From the NCBI GenBank assembly GCA_964560425.1, contig CAZLLE010000097.1:9652-73651 (forward strand): a DNA stretch of 64,000 nucleotides, read 5' to 3'. A program made the translations under genes and the position numbers. The notes beneath the pieces were generated by a model, which saw only the letters and a list, made by a program, of their open reading frames with translations, was not told the origin of the DNA and did not search any database. Within the stretch, counting starts at the first letter, position 1, and every line of letters begins with the position of its first letter. The DNA comes from CAZLLE01 sp964560425 (lineage in GTDB: Bacteria; Campylobacterota; Campylobacteria; Campylobacterales; QNZT01). Below, one piece after another: positions 42,849 to 50,834 of this stretch.

Positions 42849-43967
42849 TCACATTCCCGTAAACTTAACATAATATCCAGCTTTTCTAAACTTTGCTTCA
42901 ACTTGATCTTTTGTTGTTAGATATCTTGCAATATCCTTTTTCTCCAAATCTCTTTGTGGAAATAGATATGTAAACTCCTTTTTTGTTTGAGGATCATAGA
43001 TAATTTTAAATATATAGTTTGGTATATTTATATTTTTATTCATGAAATATTTACTTTTTGAAGGAATTGCACCTGTAATTATATATAGTTTTTCTACTGT
43101 TTTTAGCTTCTCTCTTACTATGCTCTCTACTGCTGCCATTGCTGATCTATTTAATTTTGGTTTTTGTGGAACTATATTTGACATCAAAAAGGACTCTTCT
43201 TGAACATGTAAATCAAAATCCATGTTTGCATTTGGTGCTAAATGTCCCCTATCATATCCTGTATTTGTATAGTCATAACTATATACCCTATCTTTTTTGG
43301 GAAGTTCCAAATCTGGTTTAAAATCATCTAATCTAGGAAGAGATTGGCTTGTCTCCGCATGAGTGAGAGTGTATGCACTCCATATTGATATTTTTTTATT
43401 TGTTATATAGCAGTTTGTAAATGCTAATTTATCCAACACAATATCACATTTAGATTGTATTGATAATAACATATCATCTGTATCTACAAATGGTGTTTCA
43501 CTTTTCAAATTTAGATGTGCATTATACTCTTGTACAACATCATCAATAGATTTAAATGCCATAAACTCATCAAAGCTTGATAAGATATCATTTACACCTA
43601 TTAAAATATTATTCTCTCCATACCTTACTGAGACATTATTTGAGTAGTTAGCTCTATTATCTACAAGTTCAAAGTAGTAGTATGTATCCTCTTTGAGTTT
43701 TGTTTTTATTTTTAGATTATTATCCAACTCAAGTTTTTTTAGATCTATCTCAATAAATTCATCACTATCACTCTCGAATGACTCTTGTAATATATCTTTA
43801 AACTCATTGATACTTTTAGGGTATATAACACCATCTTTATCTGGTTGATTTTTTATTAAAAGTCTCTTCTGTTCTATCTCCTCAAAAGATAGTTGTCTAG
43901 AACCTCCACTACAACCAATATTAAACAGCACAATAGATAAAAATAGTATATTTATTAAAATTTTCAT
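42849..43967 (-). CDS. DNA/RNA non-specific endonuclease lipoprotein (NUC1 family)
   Basis: A nuclease of the beta-beta-alpha metal (His-Me) type. The N terminus is a lipoprotein signal (ILFLSIVLFNIGCSGG, Cys about 19). Residues about 30-190 are an unrecognised region. The C-terminal nuclease domain has GYDRGHLAPNANMDFDL, the DRGH catalytic motif, followed by SFLMSNIVPQKPKLNRSAM and a conserved Asn. The length of 372 includes the extra N-terminal part. It should act outside the cytoplasm, for nutrient DNA use or defence of the envelope. The gene is convergent with argG and divergent from the Fic gene. Confidence 0.88.
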   Translation of the reverse strand: MKILINILFLSIVLFNIGCSGGSRQLSFEEIEQKRLLIKNQPDKDGVIYPKSINEFKDILQESFESDSDEFIEIDLKKLELDNNLKIKTKLKEDTYYYFELVDNRANYSNNVSVRYGENNILIGVNDILSSFDEFMAFKSIDDVVQEYNAHLNLKSETPFVDTDDMLLSIQSKCDIVLDKLAFTNCYITNKKISIWSAYTLTHAETSQSLPRLDDFKPDLELPKKDRVYSYDYTNTGYDRGHLAPNANMDFDLHVQEESFLMSNIVPQKPKLNRSAMAAVESIVREKLKTVEKLYIITGAIPSKSKYFMNKNINIPNYIFKIIYDPQTKKEFTYLFPQRDLEKKDIARYLTTKDQVEAKFRKAGYYVKFTGM

Positions 43968-44070
43968 AAAAACATTTCCAATAATTTGATTTATGAGCTT
44001 ATTATAAAATAATACTCCTTACTTACCATATCACTTTTATAACCATTTTTCGATAAAATACCCTAAATAT

Positions 44071-44097
44071 AACAGTTTTACGAGATTCTTAACTGTT
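44071..44097 (+). promoter_or_regulatory. inverted repeat in the leader of the Fic gene
   Basis: AACAGTT (44071-44077) and AACTGTT (44091-44097) form a 7-base perfect repeat with a 13-base spacer, followed by TTTT, 20 bases before the Fic start codon. It could be an operator or an attenuator. Confidence 0.4.
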
Positions 44098-44116
44098 TTT
44101 CGGAGAAATAGTCGTC

Positions 44117-45598
44117 ATGAAACTACAAGCTATTGGTTATGAAGCTCTTATTCAAAAATTTAATCTTGATGTTATACCAAATTGGCATCGCTCTTTTATT
44201 GCTCTTGATACTCATATTCACCGAATTGAGAGAGATGGTAATAGTATTAGAGAGATATATCCTCAAAAGTACATGATAGATGAAAGTATTATGAACCATT
44301 TAGAGTTTGCTTTTAAGTATGATGGAGTTAATCTTGCTATATTGCATCTGATTTTTGAGCATATAGGCCAAAAAGAGGTTGTTAAATATATTTTAACAAA
44401 ACCTACAGGTAAATATGTGAGGAAGATATGGTATTTTTATGAATTTTTGATGAATATCAAACTACCTATTGAAGATTTGAAACAGGGAAATTATATTGAT
44501 CTACTAGATACAAAACAGTATTATACTATTAAAAATCCACAAAGCATTAAGCGATATAGAGTAAGAGATAATCTATTAGGAGATAGAAGATTTTGTCCAA
44601 TGGTACGCAAGACAAAAATACTCAAAGAGTTTGAAAATAGAAATTTATCAGCAAAATCAAAACAACTCATGAGAAACTACCCTGATAGAGTATTAAAGAG
44701 GGCATTATCATATTTATATACAAAAGAGACAAAATCATCATTTGAAATAGAACAAATCTCACCATCTACTTCAAGGATTGAGAGATTTATTACTCTTCTC
44801 AAAGAGGCACAAAAGGCAGATTTTTGTACCAAAGATAGACTAATTACTCTTCAAAATCGCATTGTAGATTCTCGTTTTGCAGATAATGATTATCGCTCTA
44901 GTCAAAATTATGTAGGAGAGTCTCTCTCTTTTTGGGGAGAGAAAATTCACTATATTTCACCAAAACCAAAAGATCTATTATCTCTTATGGAAGGCTTAAT
45001 TGACTCACATCAAAAGATGATTGGTGATGAAGATTTGGCAGTAGTTCATGCTACTGTTATAGCTTATGGATTTGTATATCTACACCCTTTTGAAGATGGT
45101 AATGGTCGAATTCACCGTTTTTTACTTCACAATATTTTGGCAAATGAAAACTTTACCCCCAAAGAGATTATATTTCCTATATCTGCTGTAATGCTCAAAA
45201 ATCCAAATGAGTATGAAAATTCGCTAGAGAGTTTCTCTTCAAAATTACTTTCACTAATAGATTATGAATTAGATGAAGAGGGTAAAATGAGTGTTTTAAA
45301 TGATACTAAACTATGGTATCAATTTATAGACATGAGTGAACAAGTAGAAGCTATTTATACTTTTATTACTCAAACGATAGATAATGAACTCAATAGAGAA
45401 CTAGAGTTTATTGTCAATTATGATAGCTCCAAAAAGGCTATTCAAGAGATAGTTGATATGCCTGATCGAAAAATTGACCTCTTTATCCGTTTTAGTATGC
45501 AAAATGGGGGAAAGTTATCATCTAATAAACGCAAAAAATATTTTGAATTTTTGAGTGATAAAGAGGTAGAGTTGATTGAAAAGAGTATCAAAAGATAA
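44117..45598 (+). CDS. Fic family protein (AMPylase-type)
   Basis: Fic domains transfer AMP or related groups from nucleotides to target proteins. The core motif HPFEDGNGRIHR (His323) is complete, so catalytic activity is likely. The 493 residues have a long N-terminal region (1-240) without a domain I recognise. It contains SFEIEQ near residue 210, in the position of the inhibitory helix of class II Fic proteins, although Gln replaces the usual Gly or Asn. The C terminus (about 400-493) may hold a winged-helix-type domain. GGAG lies 12 bases upstream. No antitoxin gene is adjacent. Confidence 0.88.
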   Translation: MKLQAIGYEALIQKFNLDVIPNWHRSFIALDTHIHRIERDGNSIREIYPQKYMIDESIMNHLEFAFKYDGVNLAILHLIFEHIGQKEVVKYILTKPTGKYVRKIWYFYEFLMNIKLPIEDLKQGNYIDLLDTKQYYTIKNPQSIKRYRVRDNLLGDRRFCPMVRKTKILKEFENRNLSAKSKQLMRNYPDRVLKRALSYLYTKETKSSFEIEQISPSTSRIERFITLLKEAQKADFCTKDRLITLQNRIVDSRFADNDYRSSQNYVGESLSFWGEKIHYISPKPKDLLSLMEGLIDSHQKMIGDEDLAVVHATVIAYGFVYLHPFEDGNGRIHRFLLHNILANENFTPKEIIFPISAVMLKNPNEYENSLESFSSKLLSLIDYELDEEGKMSVLNDTKLWYQFIDMSEQVEAIYTFITQTIDNELNRELEFIVNYDSSKKAIQEIVDMPDRKIDLFIRFSMQNGGKLSSNKRKKYFEFLSDKEVELIEKSIKR

Positions 45599-45607
45599 TC
45601 TTTTCAA
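45576..45607. terminator. bidirectional terminator between Fic and GGDEF-like genes
   Basis: TTGAAAAGA (45576-45584) pairs with TCTTTTCAA (45599-45607), 9 perfect base pairs. It overlaps the Fic stop codon and lies just before the end of the convergent GGDEF-like gene. Confidence 0.5.
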
Positions 45608-45611
45608 TTAA

Positions 45612-46109
45612 TCAAGCAGTCTCACAATCTCTAAGTTTTGATTCCACTCTATCCATGAAAGAGCTTGGAGTATCATCATTTTCATGAAGAGTAATTGCAT
45701 AAGTTAGATCAACCCGAAGAGTTGCAAATGTTTTACTCTCTGATATACTTTTGATAAGATGAGCTATTTTTTGAGCAGACTCAAGGTTGCATTCAGGAAG
45801 CAAAACTAAAAATTCATTATCACTCCACTTAGCCAAAACATCATGCTCTCTTATCTCATATCCTATACTCTCAAAAAGCTTATCTCTAGCCTCTCTTACA
45901 AAAAATGGATCATCCTTATCCCAACTAGCATTAAATAAAATTATAGATAACTCCTTTTCATCACTTCTATCATTATGAATATCTGAATTTGCAAATGCTG
46001 TTAATTTTTCTTTTGTATAAGTCCCTAGAAAATCGTCAAAAGAGATTTGATCTCTCATTTTTTCAGATCTCAAAAATGCTTTTAGAAAGAACATTTTTTT
46101 ACCAACCAT
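45612..46109 (-). CDS. degenerate GGDEF-domain protein
   Basis: The protein of 165 residues is one GGDEF-type domain without a sensory part. GTYTKEKL stands where diguanylate cyclases have LTGLxNR, and IREHDVLAKWSDNEFLVLLPECN stands for RxxDxxxRxGGDEFxxxLP. The active-site signature is SDNEF: both glycines and the metal-binding Asp are changed, so cyclase activity is unlikely. It may bind nucleotides or act as a structural part. The start has AAGGTGG 7 bases upstream, and a riboswitch-like fold lies just before that. Confidence 0.7.
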   Translation of the reverse strand: MVGKKMFFLKAFLRSEKMRDQISFDDFLGTYTKEKLTAFANSDIHNDRSDEKELSIILFNASWDKDDPFFVREARDKLFESIGYEIREHDVLAKWSDNEFLVLLPECNLESAQKIAHLIKSISESKTFATLRVDLTYAITLHENDDTPSSFMDRVESKLRDCETA

Positions 46110-46116
46110 AATATTA

Positions 46117-46180
46117 CCACCTTATATTTTCTAAAGTTAAACGCCTTATAGCAAACAAGCTATCTCACCGTCTTCAGAAA
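46117..46180 (-). promoter_or_regulatory. riboswitch-like structured leader of the GGDEF-like gene
   Basis: On the minus strand UUUCUGAAG (46180-46172) pairs with CUUUAGAAA (46136-46128): nine pairs with one G-U. It encloses a second hairpin AUAGC/GCUAU (46163-46159, 46152-46148) with asymmetric purine-rich strands between (GGUGAG, AAGG). The ribosome site AAGGTGG (46123-46117) begins four bases after the closing helix. I do not recognise a known riboswitch class. Confidence 0.4.
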
Positions 46181-46300
46181 TTAGATCGGTTATTTCTTTT
46201 TTTTGTTAACTAAATTTTAACTTTTAATAATAAATTTATAATTTTGTTACCTTTTAGATTATTTATGCAAATAAAACCAGACTCATTATATAATTTTTTT

Positions 46301-46412
46301 GTTTATATAGTATAAAGTATTCTTTTTTTGAGCCGATCTAGTTAGTAAGACTTTGTAGCGGTTTATTTTTTAACTCCTCCTCTTTTTATAGGCTGCTACG
46401 AAGTTCTTTTTT
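46301..46412 (+). ncRNA. candidate small RNA with CUCCUCCUC loop and terminator
   Basis: On the plus strand CTTTGTAGC (46351-46359) pairs with GCTACGAAG (46395-46403), and TTCTTTTTT follows as in an intrinsic terminator. The loop holds CTCCTCCTC, complementary to Shine-Dalgarno sequences. TATAAT (46289-46294) could be the -10 box, with a start near 46301. The 3' tail reaches the kdsB stop codon on the other strand. The stretch 46181-46288 is very A/T-rich and holds no gene that I can see. Confidence 0.35.
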
Positions 46413-47127
46413 ACAAGAATCTATCCAATGCCAATTTCAAATCCTCTTTTGTATCAATACCAAAGCTTTCACTCTCTACTTTTACCATAGCCACTCTTTT
46501 TGAATAATATAAAGCTCTCAGCTGTTCTAATTTTTCAATATCTTCTAGTGGTGATCTACCAAGTGTACAAAACTCTTGCAAACTCTTTTTTGTAAATCCA
46601 TAAATCCCTAAATGCCCAAAATAGTTATAATGCTCTTCCCTATTATAAGGTATTTTACTACGAGAAAAATATATAGCATCCTCTTTATTATCCATGATCA
46701 CTTTTACATGATTTGGGTCATCTGCAAATCGAGGCTCAATCTCTTTATAACAACTCACCATCATGATATCTTCACCATTTTTTTGAGCTAATTTTACTCT
46801 ATCATATACAGCTCTTACCACATCTACTTCAATAAAAGGTTCATCTGCTTGGACATTAAGAATAATCTCCCTCTCGCCAAGATTTAGTTTTTGAGAAGCT
46901 TCATTGATTCTATCTGTACCACTTTTATGTTCACTACTTGTCATAATTGCTTCAAATCCATAACCTTTGACAATATCTATCACATCTTGAGAATCTGTTG
47001 CAATAGCAACTTTATCAATATTTTCAACTGCTTTCGCCGTTGCTACGACCATAGGGACACCACCAATATCGGCCAAAATTTTATTTGGAAATCTGCTAGA
47101 TGCAACCCTTGCTGGAATAATAATCAT
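46411..47127 (-). CDS. kdsB: CMP-KDO synthetase (3-deoxy-manno-octulosonate cytidylyltransferase)
   Basis: KdsB activates KDO with CTP for the inner core of LPS. The 238 residues start IIPARVASSRFPNKILADIGG, the nucleotide-binding loop of the family. NVQADEPFIE and IYFSRSKIPYNRE also match, and GIYGFTKKSLQEF is conserved in KdsB. The gene is on the minus strand, divergent from the methyltransferase gene, and its stop lies in the tail of the candidate small RNA. Confidence 0.95.
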   Translation of the reverse strand: MIIIPARVASSRFPNKILADIGGVPMVVATAKAVENIDKVAIATDSQDVIDIVKGYGFEAIMTSSEHKSGTDRINEASQKLNLGEREIILNVQADEPFIEVDVVRAVYDRVKLAQKNGEDIMMVSCYKEIEPRFADDPNHVKVIMDNKEDAIYFSRSKIPYNREEHYNYFGHLGIYGFTKKSLQEFCTLGRSPLEDIEKLEQLRALYYSKRVAMVKVESESFGIDTKEDLKLALDRFL

Positions 47128-47188
47128 GTAAGCCCTTTTCTAATAATATATTGTTATTACATATAATACTACTTATTAGGTTCAAAAT

Positions 47189-47881
47189 TTGTTACTTTAT
47201 CAAAATCAAGATGGTTTTTTATTCAATAGTGATTCACACTTTTTATATGATTTTATTTCACAACTATCCCCAAAAGGTAAAATATTGGATATAGGGAGTG
47301 GTTGTGGTATTTTGGGACTGTTGGTAGCTAGGGATTTCAAAGTAAAACTAACAGGAATTGACAAGCAAGAGAATAATGTTTTTTTGAGTCAAAAAAATGC
47401 ACAGGTTAATAATATAGATGCTAATTTTTTTCATGGGGACTATTTTAAGTATGATTTTAGAGAAAAATTTGATTTTATAATATCAAATCCACCATACTAC
47501 CATGATGGCGTCTCAAAAAGTCAAAATCAATCTTTACACATTAGTAGATACAATATACACCTTCCATTGGAGAATTTTATTCAAAAAACATGTCAAATAC
47601 TTAAACCACATGGACACTTTATCTTCTGTTATGATGCAAAACAGATTCAAAATATTTTACTAATTTTGCATAAATTTAAATTAACACTCAATACTCTACA
47701 ATTTGTACATGGTAGCGATAAAAAGCCTAGTTCATTGGTTTTTATCCATGCAAGAAATAATTCAAAAGCATTAACAAAAATTTTACCACCTATATTTCCA
47801 TTTATAAATGGTCAAAATAGTGAGATGGTAAAAAAAATTTATAATAAAACAAGGACTTATAGTATAAAATGTTCAATATAG
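47189..47881 (+). CDS. TrmN6/YfiC-like SAM-dependent methyltransferase
   Basis: The 230 residues show a Rossmann methyltransferase: ILDIGSGCGILGLLVAR (SAM-binding motif I), TGIDKQENN and the catalytic motif IISNPPYY of N6-adenine or N5-glutamine methyltransferases. The combination resembles TrmN6 (m6A37 of tRNA1-Val), which I infer as the best guess. A Phe/His-rich C terminus follows. It overlaps the YkgJ gene by 13 bases and opens a plus-strand run through to the TRAP genes. The start TTG at 47189 stands where no ATG is available; its ribosome site (TAGG) is weak. Confidence 0.8.
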   Translation: MLLYQNQDGFLFNSDSHFLYDFISQLSPKGKILDIGSGCGILGLLVARDFKVKLTGIDKQENNVFLSQKNAQVNNIDANFFHGDYFKYDFREKFDFIISNPPYYHDGVSKSQNQSLHISRYNIHLPLENFIQKTCQILKPHGHFIFCYDAKQIQNILLILHKFKLTLNTLQFVHGSDKKPSSLVFIHARNNSKALTKILPPIFPFINGQNSEMVKKIYNKTRTYSIKCSI

Positions 47882-48249
47882 TAAAAAAAGAGGGGTTTAA
47901 TTTTATTTTTAATGCATCAGCTTGTGAAAGTTGTGCTGGAAATTGTTGTATCGGTGAGAGCGGTTATGTGTGGGTAACGCCACAAGAAATCAAAGATATA
48001 TCTTCATTTTTAGATATGCAAGAGATAGATTTTAGACAACAACATCTACGAAAAATAGGGTATAAATTTTCTCTTTTAGAAAATAGAGACCAAAATAATT
48101 ATATTTGTGAATTTTTTGATATTAATCTAAAAAGATGCACTATTTACGAAGTGAGACCAAATCAGTGTCGAACTTTTCCATTTTGGGAATATTTTAAAAC
48201 AAATATAGAAGAAGGAGAGAGAGAATGTCCAGGAATAATCCGTTTATAA
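47869..48249 (+). CDS. YkgJ family cysteine cluster protein
   Basis: The protein of 126 residues has the arrangement of the YkgJ family: CESCAGNCC near residue 20 and CEFFDINLKRCTIYEVRPNQCRTFPFW near 85-110. Together these would hold a zinc or iron-sulphur cluster. The family's function is unknown. Its 5' end overlaps the methyltransferase gene and its 3' end overlaps the TPR lipoprotein gene by 25 bases, so all are translated from one transcript. Confidence 0.87.
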   Translation: MFNIVKKEGFNFIFNASACESCAGNCCIGESGYVWVTPQEIKDISSFLDMQEIDFRQQHLRKIGYKFSLLENRDQNNYICEFFDINLKRCTIYEVRPNQCRTFPFWEYFKTNIEEGERECPGIIRL

Positions 48250-49544
48250 TACTAATAGTTGCCCTACTTCTAAATGGTTGTGCATTAAAATCTGACAATA
48301 TTACAAAAGTAGAGAAGCATAAACAGAAGAGTAGTAGTGATAAACCATACAAATATGATCTAAGAAATGACCTATATATTTTATCAGCACTTGATCTAAG
48401 AGCTATGGGAGATTTTACAAACTCTAGTTATTTTTTTGAAAAACTATATGAAAATACAAAAGATACCCAATATCTTCATGATGCAATCAAAAACTATATT
48501 GCAATCAAAAATTATCCAAAAATCAAAGAACTTCTAGATAAAATTGCAAAAGATCACCCACAAGATGTCACAGCCAACCGCTATTTGGTAGCCTATTACA
48601 TAGATCAAAAAAACTTCTTAAAAGCAGAAGAGCTAATGAAAGAGGTTTTAAAAACAGAGACATCAAAAGAGCAACAAAAAAGAGATCAAGAACTATTAGC
48701 AATTATAGATATTGGACTCAAAAGATATGATAAAGCTTTAGATTTTTATGAAGATAAATATAGAGAGACAAAGAGTGAAGAGGCTCTAATAAAAATTGCA
48801 AATATACTATATTTTCATCTAAACCTTAAAGAGAAAGCAATTCAACGACTACAGACACATGCAAATATGGTAGGTTGTAGTAAAGATTTATGTTTTGCCC
48901 TTTTAGAGCTATATCAAAAAGAGCAAGATCTAAATGGATTAGCATCTATATATAAAAAACTATACTTTCAAACAAAAGAGACACAATTTGCAAAGGTTCT
49001 TCTTGAACTATATGCATATCAACAAAATTTTACAGATGCCATCGAATTTTTGGAAGAGAGTAGATTTGATGAATCGATGTTACTTGAACTATATATCTCA
49101 CAAAAACTCTATCCAAAAGCAAAAGAGTTAGTAATCAAACTATATAATCAAAGTGGTGGCGATCTAAACTTATTAGCAAGAGAAGCAATGATAGATTATG
49201 AGGGGAGTGTAAATCAAAATGACCCAAAACTTCTAAAAGAGATTATCAAAAAATTTCAAAAAGTAGTAAAACATATAAAAGACCCTCTATACTATAACTA
49301 CTACGGCTATATATTGATTGATCATGATATTGATGTCAAAAAAGGGATGGATCTAATCCAAAAAGCACTTAAATTTGAGCCAGATTCACTCTTTTATCTA
49401 GACTCATTAGCATGGGGACATTATAAACTTGGAAATACAAAAGAGGCTTATAAAATAATAAAACCTCTCATAAAAAAATCAGATGAACCAGATATTTTAG
49501 AACATTATAATAAAATAAAAGCAAATTTAAAGGAAGATGATTAG
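48225..49544 (+). CDS. TPR-repeat lipoprotein
   Basis: The 439 residues begin with a lipoprotein signal ending in ALLLNGC (Cys 19). The rest is helical, with about nine degenerate tetratricopeptide repeats; clear ones are FLKAEELMKEVLK and SLAWGHYKLGNTKEAYKIIKPL near the end. It probably sits on the periplasmic face of a membrane as a scaffold. The same order, methyltransferase-YkgJ-TPR lipoprotein-trpC, occurs in Campylobacter by my recollection. It overlaps the upstream gene by 25 bases. Confidence 0.82.
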   Translation: MSRNNPFIILIVALLLNGCALKSDNITKVEKHKQKSSSDKPYKYDLRNDLYILSALDLRAMGDFTNSSYFFEKLYENTKDTQYLHDAIKNYIAIKNYPKIKELLDKIAKDHPQDVTANRYLVAYYIDQKNFLKAEELMKEVLKTETSKEQQKRDQELLAIIDIGLKRYDKALDFYEDKYRETKSEEALIKIANILYFHLNLKEKAIQRLQTHANMVGCSKDLCFALLELYQKEQDLNGLASIYKKLYFQTKETQFAKVLLELYAYQQNFTDAIEFLEESRFDESMLLELYISQKLYPKAKELVIKLYNQSGGDLNLLAREAMIDYEGSVNQNDPKLLKEIIKKFQKVVKHIKDPLYYNYYGYILIDHDIDVKKGMDLIQKALKFEPDSLFYLDSLAWGHYKLGNTKEAYKIIKPLIKKSDEPDILEHYNKIKANLKEDD

Positions 49545-49545
49545 A

Positions 49546-50331
49546 ATGATATTAGATGATATTATGAAAAAGACAAGAGAAGATCTCAAAAAAAGGGAGA
49601 AAGAGATGCCTCTTGATTGGCTAGGAAGGTCACTAGCTTACAACCCTTATGCTCCAAGAGATGTCAAAGAGTACCTAACCTCAACACCACAAGATCCTTA
49701 CAAAATCATTGCAGAGGTCAAAAAAGCGAGTCCTAGCAAAGGTATCATAAGAGAAGATTTTGACCCATTGGTAATTGCACAAACTTATAGCAATGCAGGA
49801 GCTGACGCTCTATCTGTTTTGACTGAGCCTCACTTTTTTAAGGGTGATCTTGAATATCTTACAGGAATTAGAAGATATGTACCTACTCCACTTTTGAGAA
49901 AAGATTTTATTTTTAGTGAGTATCAATTGGTAGAGTCTTTAGTATATGGAGCAGATTTTGTACTATTAATTGCTACAGCACTCACACAAAAAGAGCTAAA
50001 AGATCTACTCAACTATACTTGGCATTTAGGTATGAACGCCCTTGTAGAGATTCATGATAAATCTGATCTAAAAAAAGCAATCTATGCAGGAGCTGATATT
50101 ATTGGTATAAATCATAGGAATTTAGAGACTTTTGAGATGAACATGAAACTAAGTGAAGAGCTTATTCCACTTATTCCAAATGGTAAAATTATTGTTGCAG
50201 AGAGTGGAATAAATAACAAAGAGACAATTATAGAGTTAAATAAAATTGGTGTAGATGCCTTTTTGATTGGTGAACATTTCATGCGTCAAGATGATATAGC
50301 CAAAGAGGTGGAGTTGTTTAAATCACACTAA
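49546..50331 (+). CDS. trpC: indole-3-glycerol phosphate synthase
   Basis: TrpC closes the indole ring in tryptophan synthesis. The 261 residues form a TIM barrel with the motifs IIAEVKKASPSKGII (catalytic Lys), LSVLTEPHFFKGDLEYL, LLRKDFIF, GADFVLLIATAL, GINHRNLETFE and VAESGI. I chose the ATG at 49546 because the family starts MILDDI and AGGA lies 11 bases upstream; the ATG at 49537 is only 2 bases from it. It follows the TPR lipoprotein gene by a single base and is followed at once by TRAP transporter genes. Confidence 0.95.
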   Translation: MILDDIMKKTREDLKKREKEMPLDWLGRSLAYNPYAPRDVKEYLTSTPQDPYKIIAEVKKASPSKGIIREDFDPLVIAQTYSNAGADALSVLTEPHFFKGDLEYLTGIRRYVPTPLLRKDFIFSEYQLVESLVYGADFVLLIATALTQKELKDLLNYTWHLGMNALVEIHDKSDLKKAIYAGADIIGINHRNLETFEMNMKLSEELIPLIPNGKIIVAESGINNKETIIELNKIGVDAFLIGEHFMRQDDIAKEVELFKSH

Positions 50332-50834
50332 TGATGAAGAAGATATCAAATTCCATAGAAGCTACAACAACCTTTTTTGCAAAATTATCCGCTTTTTTAG
50401 TTATTGTGCTTAGTATTATGATAGTTTACGAAGCTATTAATCGCTACTTTTTTCAAAATGGTTCAGTCATGATGCAAGAGTTACAGTGGCATCTTTTTGA
50501 TATTATTTTTCTTTTGGGGCTTTCATATACGCTCCAACAAGATAAACATGTAAGGGTAGATATATTTTATACTCACTTCTCCAATAAAACACAAGCAATA
50601 GTCAATATAGTAGGAATTATATTTCTAATCTTGCCACTAACAATTATTATTTTAAAAACAAGCTACACCTTTGTAGAGATGAGCTACAACCAAAATGAGA
50701 TATCATCAGACCCCGGTGGGCTTTGTTGTAGATATATAATCAAAGCAACTATACTATTTGGTTTTGTACTATTAGGATTGCAGAGTATTAGTGAACTATA
50801 CAAAAATTTCTTAACAATCAAAGGTACCAAATGA
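50331..50834 (+). CDS. dctQ: TRAP transporter small permease (DctQ-like)
   Basis: DctQ is the small membrane subunit of TRAP uptake systems for organic acids and similar solutes. The 167 residues have four membrane helices (about 12-40, 55-70, 92-112 and 130-150). LQWHLFDIIFLLGLSYTLQQDKHVRVD is the family signature, and SSDPGGL follows in the third loop. It starts at the trpC stop (TAATG) and overlaps the large subunit gene by four bases. No DctP-type binding protein gene is next to it. Confidence 0.88.
   Translation: MMKKISNSIEATTTFFAKLSAFLVIVLSIMIVYEAINRYFFQNGSVMMQELQWHLFDIIFLLGLSYTLQQDKHVRVDIFYTHFSNKTQAIVNIVGIIFLILPLTIIILKTSYTFVEMSYNQNEISSDPGGLCCRYIIKATILFGFVLLGLQSISELYKNFLTIKGTK

Noticed and set aside
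46117..46180. Known c-di-GMP-I riboswitch before the GGDEF-like gene
   Set aside because: The conserved core of that class (GGGCAAACC and ACGCAAAGCC segments) is absent, although gene context made it attractive.
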